NCBI GenBank assembly: GCA_037139855.1
Contig: JBAXFM010000250.1
Span: 1 to 7,511, forward strand
Direction of reading: 5' to 3'
Length of the DNA: 7,511 nucleotides
DNA from: CAIVAT01 sp037139855
Lineage (GTDB): Bacteria > Bacteroidota > Bacteroidia > Bacteroidales > FEN-979
Shown piece by piece: positions 1 to 7,204 of the stretch; position 1 is the stretch's first letter, and each line of letters starts with the position of its first letter. A program made the position numbers and the translations under genes. The notes under the pieces are model-generated. The model worked only from the letters and a program-made list of their open reading frames with translations, made no database searches and was not told where the DNA came from.

Positions 1-626
1 CGATTTTCCTTGGGATGGAAGCCGATTATATCCCCGGATCAGGTCACTCCTTTTCCTGGTTCCAGGATCATTATCCCCTCGATTACCTCATCGGATCAGT
101 ACACCTTGTGCGAAACGGCACCCCCGCCGATCTGTGGTTTATCGACGGTCCTGATCCCGCCACCTACGATGACGGACTGAATATTCTTTTTAGCGGCGAT
201 ATCCGCAAAGGGGTTACAGCCTACTACCGGCAAATCAATGAGATGCTGACCACGAGCCATATGGATATCATCGGCCACTTCGACAAGATCAAAATGCACA
301 ACCGCGGAAGATTTTTCTCGGAAACAGAACCCTGGTATCTCGCCCTGGTCAATGAAACCCTTGAATTGGTGCGGCAATCAGGAACCATTGTGGAAGTAAA
401 CACCCGTGGACTCTATAAAAAACGATCTGATTCTCTTTTTCCGGGTCCGGAAATTCTGAAAATAATTCATCAGCTAAACATCCCTGTCATCATCAGCTCA
501 GATGCCCACAAACCGCAGGAAGTCGCCATGTTGTTTGATGAAACAGCCAGCCTGCTGCACGAACTCGGCTTCAGGGAAATGATGAACCTGACACCTTCGG
601 GATGGGACAATGTTTCCTTGAAATAA
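1..626 (+). CDS. hisK: Histidinol-phosphatase, PHP family (5' end outside window)
   Basis: Probably removes phosphate from L-histidinol phosphate in histidine biosynthesis; cytoplasmic and metal dependent. The first ATG (15) is unlikely to be the start: the reading frame is open to the window edge, and the codons before it read I-F-L-G, giving the family's FLG-[ML]-E-ADYIPG strand. Counting from that Met over 203 residues, PHP metal-ligand positions are visible at Glu2, His30 (GSVH), His88 (IIGHFDK), and Asp163/His165 (SSDAH). The VEVNTRGLY segment at 126-134 is typical of this subfamily. The N-terminal HxH motif must lie upstream; full-length relatives have roughly 260-270 residues. The stop is 6 bases before the acetyltransferase gene, suggesting cotranscription. 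No other his genes are in view, so the substrate is inferred from family resemblance; another PHP phosphoesterase role is possible. Confidence 0.85.
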   Translation, partial: IFLGMEADYIPGSGHSFSWFQDHYPLDYLIGSVHLVRNGTPADLWFIDGPDPATYDDGLNILFSGDIRKGVTAYYRQINEMLTTSHMDIIGHFDKIKMHNRGRFFSETEPWYLALVNETLELVRQSGTIVEVNTRGLYKKRSDSLFPGPEILKIIHQLNIPVIISSDAHKPQEVAMLFDETASLLHELGFREMMNLTPSGWDNVSLK

Positions 627-632
627 CATGAT

Positions 633-1058
633 ATGTTTATAGTCAAACGATTTTCATTCCAGGATCAAGAGATGGCCACACAGGCATTCGCCATCCGTAA
701 AGCTGTTTTTGTGGAAGAACAGGGTGTTGATGCCAGCCTTGAATACGATCATGAGGAAGAAGCCCGGCATTACCTGCTCTTTCTCGGTGAAAAACCCCTG
801 GCCACTGCCCGCTGGCGGGAAACAGAAAAAGGGATCAAGCTTGAACGATTTGCTGTGCTGCCACAGTTCCGGAATCGTGGCATCGGCGAAGTCATCCTCA
901 AAGAGGTTCTGAAGGATGTTACATCCATGGAAAAACCGATTTACCTTCATGCTCAACTTAAAGCCGTGTCTTTTTACGAACGAAACGGGTTTTACAAAGT
1001 TGGAGAACAATTCACCGAAGCCGGAATCGGTCATTTCCTGATGAAATATCCTGATTAA
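633..1058 (+). CDS. GNAT-family N-acetyltransferase, YjcF/ElaA type
   Basis: Predicted cytoplasmic acetyl-CoA-dependent acetyltransferase of 141 residues, full length for this compact family. The N-terminal signature IRKAVFVEEQGV (21-32) followed by an acidic stretch and His46 is characteristic of the YjcF-like branch. Motif A is ERFAVLPQFRNRGIG (71-85), with the acetyl-CoA pyrophosphate loop R80-x-x-G83-x-G85. Motif B includes LHAQ (105-108), FYERNGF (114-120) and the EAGIGHFLM tail (129-137), all usual for the group. The ATG at 633 is 6 bases after the phosphatase stop and gives the expected N-terminus. There is no Shine-Dalgarno sequence, normal for Bacteroidota. The acceptor substrate is not known for most members and cannot be read from the sequence. 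The long antisense frame here is a shadow. Confidence 0.9.
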   Translation: MFIVKRFSFQDQEMATQAFAIRKAVFVEEQGVDASLEYDHEEEARHYLLFLGEKPLATARWRETEKGIKLERFAVLPQFRNRGIGEVILKEVLKDVTSMEKPIYLHAQLKAVSFYERNGFYKVGEQFTEAGIGHFLMKYPD

Positions 1059-1081
1059 TACGATTTTCAATGCTTTTGGTT

Positions 1082-1089
1082 TATCTTTG
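1082..1089 (+). promoter_or_regulatory. Bacteroidota-type -7 promoter element
   Basis: TATCTTTG matches the phylum consensus TAnnTTTG exactly and sits 20 bases before the ATG of the large secreted protein, implying transcription from about 1095 and a very short leader. No clear TTTG is found at the -33 position, only a T-run at 1064-1067. It suggests that the secreted protein is transcribed separately from the two genes upstream. Confidence 0.5.
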
Positions 1090-1109
1090 TTGAACCAACA
1101 TTTTTTCCC

Positions 1110-4100
1110 ATGAAACCCATCATAAAATTATCAGCCCTGCTGATGATCCTCGTATCATCAGTTTGTTTCGTTGTGTCCCCCTGCCATGCGCAGGTTGTTG
1201 TTACCGTCACCCCTTTGGCTCCTCACAATACTGCAAGTGACCCTGTCATTACCGGACTCGTAACGGATGCATGTTCCGGAGCGATTGTGGTCGGGGCCAA
1301 AATCACAGTCGGTTCAGGTGCAAGTGCAGCAATAACCTATTCCGGCAGTATGGGTACCTACCTGTTAACCTTGCCCCTGGTGGGATATCAACCCTTTGTT
1401 ATCAGTAAAACAGGGTATGACAGTTTTTCCGGTACGGTACTTCTTTCTTTCAACACGACAACCACCCAGAACGCAGCGCTTCTTTGCACTCCTGTTCCTC
1501 CAGAAAATGTAACAGCCGTTTTAGACAATCCCGTCAATCCGATATCCGTGAACCTTACCTGGTCGCAACCGCAGGGAAATTACCAGTTAGTTTATGACGA
1601 CGGATCCCAGGAAAGTTATTCGGTGTGGGCTGCCGCAGGAAACATGCATGCCTTGCGGTTTACGCCATTGGGCTGGCCCGCAAAAGTAACCGGGGGCATC
1701 ATTAACATTGGCGAATCGTCAAACTATCCGGCAGGAGCGCTTCCGTTGAATAAATTCAAGATGTTTGTCTTTAAGTCCGACGGACCCGGCGGTGTACCCG
1801 GAACGCCGGTTGACAGTATGGAGGTGACCCCGGCTTCCTTTGGCTGGATTAATTTTACCTTTGCCGCCCCGGTTACGATCAATTCGGGCGATTTTTACCT
1901 GGTGATGCAGCAGGAAGGTATTCCTCCTCATGCCTGCGGGATTGGCATCGACACCACCACTCCACAGCTCCGCAGCTGGTCAAGATTTGTGTCAGGAAGC
2001 GGGCCATGGGTACCGGTGGCTGGCAACTACATGATGCGGGCTGTAGTGAAGGGTACTGGAGGTCCTGTAATGACGGACGAAGCTACTTTTACCCCATCAT
2101 ACCATGTGTGGCGATTGATCCAGGGGCAGGAAACTAATCCGGCACAATGGACGTCGGTTTATACAGGCAATCTCACATCATGGACAGATTATGCCTGGCC
2201 CATGATGCAATGTAATCCTTACCGGTGGGCTGTTAAAGCCGTCTTTCCTCCCGGACAGCGGGTTTCAGCGCCCGCATTCTCCAATGTGCTTGGCAAATGC
2301 TGGACCTCTACAGTTACCATCCAAACAACCACCGATTGCGGGCTATGCGGGAAAAATGTACCTGTCCTTCTCACCAATAACTTATACCCCGACACCAACT
2401 ACCGGATCCCCCTCGACAGCCTGGGCCATGGTCAGCTGTCGGGCATCTGGAAAGGAAATTATCATCTGACTTTTGCACAGTTTACCTGCGAACTGGTCGT
2501 AATGAACAATGTTCCTGTTTTTGGCGATACCACGATCACTTTTAACGTGGCGGGTGTAAAGCCACCGCCTACCGATTTGTCAATTAACGAGCAATCGCTC
2601 GTTGCAACCTGGAATGCACCAAGGGTCAACATTGACCTTTTCAATGAAACCTGGTCGAGTGGCACTTTTACTTTCAACCAATGGGTGGTGACTGGCGGAA
2701 ACAACTGGCAGATTTCCAGCACGCTCGGGTTTCCGGCTCCATCGGCCATGTTTAGCTGGACGCCGCAATGCACCAACTGCTCCCAGTACCTGACGAGCAA
2801 AACACTACTGGGCTATGTTGCTCCCAGTGTTGTATTGAAATATGACGTCTACCTGGATAATTATTCTGCAACCAGTTTAAATACACTGGCTGTAGAAATA
2901 TGGAACGGAACGACCTGGTCAGTATTGAAAACCTATGACAACCAGGGTGGCAGCATCCCGTGGACCAGTGAAGTATTTGACATTACCAATGTCGCCAGCC
3001 ATGATTTTAAGATCCGTTTTCACGCCAGCAGCCAGGACACCTATAGCATCAACAGCTGGAATGTTGATAACATCCGTGTGGTGGCAAGAGATCATCCCAC
3101 GCCACCGGAATGTCTGCTCGGCTATACTTTTTATCTCAACAACACACAGGCTTTTTTCACATATGATACCACGGTCCAGATCCCGCCGCAGCAAGTAATT
3201 TACGGGCATAAATACCAGGCCTGCGTCCGGGCTGTTTATACCGGGGGATACTCTGCTGCGATTTGCGATTCCTTCACCTGCAAGTACTTGTATCCGCCAA
3301 AAAATCTTTCAGTAACACCCATTGAATGTGCTGCCCTGCTCACCTGGGAAAAGCCGGATGATCCTGTTGCCTTAAGCGCCCTGATGGGATATGATATTTA
3401 CCGGAGTGGGACTTTCATTCACTACAACAACCATCCCGATTCGGTAAGTTATGATGACCTGAACCTCAACCCCGGAAGTTATCTTTACCGTGTGAGGTGT
3501 AAATATGACCTTGGGATATATGGATTTCCCGGACAGGTGGGTGAATCACTCTTTTTGTCAGACACCGGAGCCGTCACCGTGCAATGCGGTTTTCCGATCC
3601 CGTTCCATGAGGGCTGGGACCAGGGAAATTTCAGTTTCCATTCGTGGACATTCCAACCCGACCAGGGCAACTGGGGCATCAGCACATTTATAAAGAGCAA
3701 TGCGCCCTTTGCCGATTTTCACTGGCAGCCCGTCCGCACCAACTACAGTTATGCCATGGAAAGCGATGCCATTGATGCTTCCGGCTGGAAATGTGCAAAA
3801 CTCTGGCTCGATTTCGATTATAAACTTACCGATCACAATTCAACGGGGAATGAGAAACTGAAGGTTGAAGCCTGGTATGACAACGGCTGGCATTTGATGA
3901 AAACCCTTTCAAATACCGGATCGGTGGACTGGACAACCTTACATCTTGATCTTTCAGCGGCTTCGGGAAAGGGTTTAAAAATCAGGTTTGTCGCTTATGG
4001 TGTAAATTCAGGTGATATCCTGCACTGGTATGTCGACAACATCAATGTTTACGGAGTTTGTTTACCCCCTTCAGCCCTTACCTATACCATGAGCGGGCAA

Positions 4101-4622
4101 ATGGTCAACCTCACCTGGACGGCACCGGCCTGCAACAACACACAGGGGCCGGCCGGTTACAATGTATATCGCACCGATTCAACCGGATTACCTCCTTTTA
4201 TACTTAGAAATCAGGGCCTGATTTCAGGTACTTCCTATTCAGATGATACCGGTCCCGGTGTGGGAGGAATGTACTATTACTTTGTCACTGCTGTTTTCAA
4301 CGACCCGGTGGCGCTTGTGCGTTTGTGTGAATCAGCAGGAACAGATACCATTGTGATCAGTACGGTTGGAACATCTGAAAAAATAAACCGTGGCCCCTGG
4401 GTTTTTCCAAACCCGGCAACCGGGTCAATCCGGGTAAAATCAGACCGGAAAATCGTTTTCCTTGAAATGCTTGATTACAGCGGAACAATTTTGTTAATGC
4501 TCCACAAACCTGATGCTTTCAGCGTCAATCTGGATGTCTCAGTTTATCCTTCAGGTATTTACTTCATGAGGGTAACGGATCAGCAGGCGACAAAAATCAT
4601 CAAGGTTGTAGTGTCTCATTGA
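1110..4622 (+). CDS. Large T9SS-secreted multidomain protein (FN3, jelly-roll and carboxypeptidase-regulatory-like modules)
   Basis: Predicted extracellular or surface-attached protein of 1170 residues; no catalytic domain recognised, so a binding, adhesive or structural role is inferred. Residues 1-27 are a signal peptide (Lys2, Lys6, hydrophobic core, CHA|Q site). Domains in order: carboxypeptidase-regulatory-like at about 46-125; first FN3 strands 131-155; a YDDGSQESY-type beta domain 160-315; remaining FN3 strands about 320-396; a second carboxypeptidase-regulatory-like domain 399-483 with the IWKGNYHLTF motif; FN3 strands 484-505; a choice-of-anchor J/MAM-like jelly roll 510-658; remaining FN3 strands 669-726; a contiguous FN3 729-826; a second jelly roll 829-983; FN3 986-1087; and a T9SS type A sorting domain about 1097-1170 (VFPNPATGSIRV, then YPSGIYFMRV and a basic KIIKVV end). 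The jelly rolls resemble the cleaved-adhesin fold of gingipains. The ATG at 1110 is favoured by the signal peptide and promoter. Ligand and attachment mode are unknown. Confidence 0.9.
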   Translation: MKPIIKLSALLMILVSSVCFVVSPCHAQVVVTVTPLAPHNTASDPVITGLVTDACSGAIVVGAKITVGSGASAAITYSGSMGTYLLTLPLVGYQPFVISKTGYDSFSGTVLLSFNTTTTQNAALLCTPVPPENVTAVLDNPVNPISVNLTWSQPQGNYQLVYDDGSQESYSVWAAAGNMHALRFTPLGWPAKVTGGIINIGESSNYPAGALPLNKFKMFVFKSDGPGGVPGTPVDSMEVTPASFGWINFTFAAPVTINSGDFYLVMQQEGIPPHACGIGIDTTTPQLRSWSRFVSGSGPWVPVAGNYMMRAVVKGTGGPVMTDEATFTPSYHVWRLIQGQETNPAQWTSVYTGNLTSWTDYAWPMMQCNPYRWAVKAVFPPGQRVSAPAFSNVLGKCWTSTVTIQTTTDCGLCGKNVPVLLTNNLYPDTNYRIPLDSLGHGQLSGIWKGNYHLTFAQFTCELVVMNNVPVFGDTTITFNVAGVKPPPTDLSINEQSLVATWNAPRVNIDLFNETWSSGTFTFNQWVVTGGNNWQISSTLGFPAPSAMFSWTPQCTNCSQYLTSKTLLGYVAPSVVLKYDVYLDNYSATSLNTLAVEIWNGTTWSVLKTYDNQGGSIPWTSEVFDITNVASHDFKIRFHASSQDTYSINSWNVDNIRVVARDHPTPPECLLGYTFYLNNTQAFFTYDTTVQIPPQQVIYGHKYQACVRAVYTGGYSAAICDSFTCKYLYPPKNLSVTPIECAALLTWEKPDDPVALSALMGYDIYRSGTFIHYNNHPDSVSYDDLNLNPGSYLYRVRCKYDLGIYGFPGQVGESLFLSDTGAVTVQCGFPIPFHEGWDQGNFSFHSWTFQPDQGNWGISTFIKSNAPFADFHWQPVRTNYSYAMESDAIDASGWKCAKLWLDFDYKLTDHNSTGNEKLKVEAWYDNGWHLMKTLSNTGSVDWTTLHLDLSAASGKGLKIRFVAYGVNSGDILHWYVDNINVYGVCLPPSALTYTMSGQMVNLTWTAPACNNTQGPAGYNVYRTDSTGLPPFILRNQGLISGTSYSDDTGPGVGGMYYYFVTAVFNDPVALVRLCESAGTDTIVISTVGTSEKINRGPWVFPNPATGSIRVKSDRKIVFLEMLDYSGTILLMLHKPDAFSVNLDVSVYPSGIYFMRVTDQQATKIIKVVVSH

Positions 4623-4660
4623 AAAAGAATTCAAGGCTGGCAACATCTTTTTTATAAACT

Positions 4661-4702
4661 ATTTCCGCGGAAATCTGCGGTTTAATCCGCGAAAATCTGC
4701 GA
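4661..4702. repeat. 14-bp palindrome and two degenerate 17-bp direct repeats upstream of dnaG
   Basis: Positions 4661-4674 form the perfect palindrome ATTTCCGCGGAAAT. It overlaps the first of two copies of a 17-base unit, TCCGCGGAAATCTGCGG at 4664-4680 and TCCGCGAAAATCTGCGA at 4686-4702. They match at 15 of 17 bases with a 22-base period. GCGG at 4677-4680 can also pair with CCGC at 4687-4690 around TTTAAT, but that stem is weak. Similar ATCTGCG/ATCCGCG strings are, as I recall, common between genes in this phylum, so this is more likely a dispersed intergenic repeat than a dedicated operator. Confidence 0.6.
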
Positions 4703-4712
4703 GAAATATTTG

Positions 4713-4720
4713 TAATTTCG
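4713..4720 (+). promoter_or_regulatory. Candidate dnaG -7 promoter element
   Basis: TAATTTCG differs from TAnnTTTG at one position and lies 19 bases before the dnaG ATG, a spacing similar to that at 1082-1089. An alternative one-mismatch site, AATATTTG, is at 4705-4712. No -33 TTTG was found for either. The call rests on position more than on match quality. Confidence 0.35.
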
Positions 4721-4739
4721 CCAATATTGAATCTGTCAT

Positions 4740-6671
4740 ATGATCCCGCACGACACCATCGATACCATCATCCAGACTGCCCGCATTGAGGAGGTGGTAG
4801 GCGATTATGTAACGCTTCGGCGGCGTGGCGTGAATCAGATTGGTTTGTGCCCCTTCCACAACGAAAAAACACCCTCTTTCACAGTTTCACCAGCCAAAGG
4901 AATCTATAAGTGTTTTGGCTGCGGAAAAGCAGGAAATTCGGTCAATTTCATCATGGAGCACGAACACTACTCCTATCCCGAAGCGCTGAAATACCTTGCC
5001 AGGAAATACAATATTGAAGTTGAAGAAGAGGAGCAAACGCCCGAACAGCTCCAGGAACTCAATGAAAAAGAGAGTCTTTACAACCTCAGCCTGTTTGCAC
5101 AGCAGTATTTTTCGAAAATGCTGATGGAGTCGGAAGAAGGCAAAGCCATTGGGCTAACCTATTTCAAAGAGCGTGGAATGCGCGATGATATCGTGCACAA
5201 ATTCCAGCTGGGGTTCAGTCCGGGAAAATGGGATGCCTTTTCTGAGCAGGCAGTTCAGCAGGGTTATAAAAAGGAGTTCCTGGTAAAAACCGGTCTGTCG
5301 ATCGAAAAGGAAACACGGTTGTTCGACCGCTTTCATGGCCGCGTTATGTTTCCAATCCACAGCGCTTCGGGCCGCGTGATCGGCTTCGGCGGACGCATCC
5401 TTGGCAGTGATAAAGCACAGGCAAAGTATGTCAATTCGCCCGAATCGGAGATCTACAACAAAAGCAAAACCCTTTACGGGATCTATTTTGCAAAGAACGC
5501 CATCATTTCGAAGGATAACTGCCTCCTGGTGGAGGGGTATACCGATGTGATATCCATGCACCAGGCAGGCATCGAAAACGTGGTAGCGTCGTCGGGAACC
5601 TCACTCACGCATGACCAGGTGCGCATGATCCAGCGGTACACTTCGAATATTTCCATTTTATACGACGGCGACCCTGCGGGCATCAAAGCCTCCTTTCGCG
5701 GCATCGACATGATTGTGGAACAGGGGATGAATGTAAAGATCGTCCTTTTCCCCGATGGCGAGGATCCCGATTCGTTTGCCCGAAAGCACCATCCAACGGA
5801 GGTTGAATCGTTCATTGCATCCAGTTCTGTTAATTTCATCCTGTTCAAAACCAGGCTGCTACTCGGCGAAACGCAAAATGACCCGATTAAAAAAGCGGCC
5901 CTGATCAAGGAGATTGTGAACACCATCGCCCTCATTCCCGATGGGATTTCCCGTTCACTTTATGTGAAGGAGTGTTCAAGTCTGATGACCATCCCCGAAC
6001 AGGTGCTCATGAACGAATTGAACAAGATTCTGCGGGCAAAGATGAAAAAAAGTTCGCCGGAACTCGAAAAGGAGATGGAGGCGGTTCCATCTGAACAACC
6101 AGTTTCAGAACCGCAGGTTGATTTTGAACTTTATTCGGCAGAGTATCAGGAAAGAGATATTATTAAACTCCTTTTATTATATGGACATGACGTTATTAAA
6201 ATAAAACTCCATCCAAATGACGAGGAAGAAATACCGGTTGGGGTGGCTGATTATGTGATAAACGATATCTCCCATGATGAAATGGGATTTGAAAATGGGG
6301 TTTTTAAAACAATTTTTGACGAATTTGTGTCTGGTGTTGAAAAGGATACAATACCAGACCGTAACAGATTTCTTTCTCATAGCAACAACGAAATTTCCCT
6401 TGCAACCGTCAACCTTGTTTTCACGCCCTATTATCTTAGCCCAAATTGGCTTAAAAACAATACCCTGGTTACATCTGAAGAAACGCGGTTGCATATGCAT
6501 GTCATGCAAACCCTTATGATCTTTAAAGAACGAAAATTAGGAATGATGTTGTCTGAAATTCTACAAAAATTGAAAACGCTCCCCCCGGAAGAATCAGGTA
6601 CCCTCCAGAAAACCTATAACGAGTTGAAAAAACAAAGCCTTAAAATCAACAAGGAAAAGGGTAAATTATAG
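4740..6671 (+). CDS. dnaG: DNA primase DnaG
   Basis: Synthesises the short RNA primers for chromosome replication and works with the replicative helicase at the fork. The 643-residue product is complete. The CHC2 zinc-binding domain occupies about 1-100, with ligands Cys37, His40 (CPFH), Cys58 and Cys61 (CFGC). The RNA polymerase core spans about 110-430, with the basic motif RFHGRVMFPI (197-206), GRVIGFGGRIL (211-221), YVNSPES (230-236) and a TOPRIM fold with Glu265 (VEGYTDV), Asp309 and Asp311 (YDGDPAG), then Asp342/Asp344 (PDGEDPDS). These are the family's catalytic metal residues, and all are present. Residues from about 460 form the poorly conserved helicase-binding C-terminal domain. 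The ATG at 4740 gives the normal N-terminus MIPHDTIDTI. The last third, from about 6121, is much richer in A+T than the rest. It converges with the small minus-strand gene, 7 bases away. Confidence 0.97.
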   Translation: MIPHDTIDTIIQTARIEEVVGDYVTLRRRGVNQIGLCPFHNEKTPSFTVSPAKGIYKCFGCGKAGNSVNFIMEHEHYSYPEALKYLARKYNIEVEEEEQTPEQLQELNEKESLYNLSLFAQQYFSKMLMESEEGKAIGLTYFKERGMRDDIVHKFQLGFSPGKWDAFSEQAVQQGYKKEFLVKTGLSIEKETRLFDRFHGRVMFPIHSASGRVIGFGGRILGSDKAQAKYVNSPESEIYNKSKTLYGIYFAKNAIISKDNCLLVEGYTDVISMHQAGIENVVASSGTSLTHDQVRMIQRYTSNISILYDGDPAGIKASFRGIDMIVEQGMNVKIVLFPDGEDPDSFARKHHPTEVESFIASSSVNFILFKTRLLLGETQNDPIKKAALIKEIVNTIALIPDGISRSLYVKECSSLMTIPEQVLMNELNKILRAKMKKSSPELEKEMEAVPSEQPVSEPQVDFELYSAEYQERDIIKLLLLYGHDVIKIKLHPNDEEEIPVGVADYVINDISHDEMGFENGVFKTIFDEFVSGVEKDTIPDRNRFLSHSNNEISLATVNLVFTPYYLSPNWLKNNTLVTSEETRLHMHVMQTLMIFKERKLGMMLSEILQKLKTLPPEESGTLQKTYNELKKQSLKINKEKGKL

Positions 6672-6678
6672 CTCATAT

Positions 6679-6750
6679 TCATTTTTTAACATTTTTCGTG
6701 TTTAAGCCAAACTTTATCGGAAAAACAAATCCCTCTGAAACCAGATCGTT
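6679..6750 (-). pseudogene. Out-of-frame remnant of the TonB-like domain C-terminus
   Basis: Read on the minus strand in the frame ending with TGA at 6681-6679, this stretch gives NDLVSEGFVFPIKFGLNTKN followed by VKK. The VFPIKFGLN part resembles the final strand of TonB C-terminal-like domains (PIxF followed by a hydrophobic residue). It directly overlaps the end of the upstream frame, which breaks off after IDTTGE. Joining the two would still leave the middle of the domain missing, about 40 residues, implying a deletion that also changed frame. The motif is short, so chance resemblance is possible. Confidence 0.45.
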
Positions 6751-7000
6751 CCCCTGTTGTATCTATGACCATTTTAAGAAATATCTTTTTACCAGGAGCA
6801 GCGTCAATGACAGAGTCAGGAAGGGAAAGATTATCGCTAATGAATTTCATCATTTCACTATTTCCTCCGGGGAAATGTGGGGATGCTAAATCCACTTTAC
6901 AAATCTGTGAAGAATCTTTGTCAACTGAATTGTCATTGCTTTGTCCAAAACAATTTGATCCCAGATAAAGAATCGTCATTATTACAAGTATTGGTTTCAT
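6686..7000 (-). CDS. Small secreted TonB-C-terminal-like protein, probably truncated by frameshift
   Basis: The 104-residue product starts at the ATG with its 5' end at 7000. A GTG five codons upstream (7015) would add MRLKK, but the ATG gives the better signal peptide, residues 1-20 (MKPILVIM...NCFGQ). The mature part has the opening of a TonB C-terminal-type domain: FPGG, then MMKFISDNLSLP, then a KKIFLKMVIDTTGE strand. In this family a further 50 or so residues should follow, ending near a PIxF strand. Here the frame instead enters an unrelated-looking tail (RSGFRGICF...) and stops. A plausible domain end lies in another frame (6679-6750). Secreted FPGG proteins of this kind are common in Bacteroidota and usually of unknown role. 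Either a decaying gene or a short divergent protein is possible; I favour decay. Confidence 0.6.
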   Translation of the reverse strand: MKPILVIMTILYLGSNCFGQSNDNSVDKDSSQICKVDLASPHFPGGNSEMMKFISDNLSLPDSVIDAAPGKKIFLKMVIDTTGERSGFRGICFSDKVWLKHEKC

Positions 7001-7064
7001 TTTTTTTAACCTCACTTTCCGACAATCTTAATTTTATTGGACGGAAATAGCTTACTGTTATGTA

Positions 7065-7072
7065 CAAAGGTA
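7065..7072 (-). promoter_or_regulatory. Bacteroidota-type -7 promoter element of the TonB-like gene
   Basis: On the minus strand this reads TACCTTTG, an exact match to TAnnTTTG, pointing toward the small secreted gene. Transcription would start near 7060, leaving a leader of about 60 bases. TTGACA occurs at 7086-7081, but it is too close to act as a -33 element and overlaps the first hairpin of the repeat cluster. The promoter therefore abuts the repeats. Confidence 0.5.
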
Positions 7073-7083
7073 TGGTTAATTGT

Positions 7084-7101
7084 CAATCCCGGTAGGGATT
7101 G
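7084..7101. repeat. Palindromic hairpin 1
   Basis: CAATCCC at 7084-7090 and GGGATTG at 7095-7101 form a perfect 7-bp stem around the loop GGTA. Confidence 0.75.
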
Positions 7102-7133
7102 GATATGGGTAGTATTTCGGTAGGTAATTGGCT

Positions 7134-7157
7134 ATTTCGTCCCGTATGGGACGAGAT
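7134..7157. repeat. Palindromic hairpin 2
   Basis: ATTTCGTCCC at 7134-7143 pairs with GGGACGAGAT at 7148-7157 around the loop GTAT. This gives ten pairs, of which one is a G-T wobble and the inner seven are perfect. It lies near the centre of the outer 10-bp inverted repeat. Confidence 0.8.
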
Positions 7158-7191
7158 GACATAAACCCGTGACATTTGCTACCCATATTTC

Positions 7192-7204
7192 GTGCCTACG
7201 GCAC
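7192..7204. repeat. Palindromic hairpin 3, opposite core orientation
   Basis: GTGCC at 7192-7196 and GGCAC at 7200-7204 form a perfect 5-bp stem around TAC. The core CCTACGG is the reverse complement of CCGTAGG, so it reads in the opposite orientation to hairpins 1 and 2. It is preceded by TATTTC, as is hairpin 2. Confidence 0.7.

Noticed and set aside
654..1070. 138-residue minus-strand frame
   Set aside because: It is the exact antisense of the GNAT gene, whose motifs are clear, and has no promoter or family resemblance of its own.
1170..1193. Possible lipoprotein signal (Cys25) in the large protein
   Set aside because: The residue before Cys25 is proline and there is no leucine at -3, so it does not fit a lipobox; the CHA|Q site fits ordinary signal peptidase cleavage.
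4631..4653. Terminator after the large secreted protein gene (T-run at 4648-4653)
   Set aside because: No convincing stem precedes the T-run; the only pairing is a few weak base pairs.
5483..5935. 150-residue minus-strand frame inside dnaG
   Set aside because: It lies opposite the TOPRIM region of dnaG, which is unmistakable; a long shadow frame is expected in G+C-richer coding DNA.
6686..6705. Bidirectional terminator between dnaG and the small convergent gene
   Set aside because: TTAACA and TGTTTAA can pair only with a bulge and almost no G-C pairs, and the site lies inside the remnant coding sequence.
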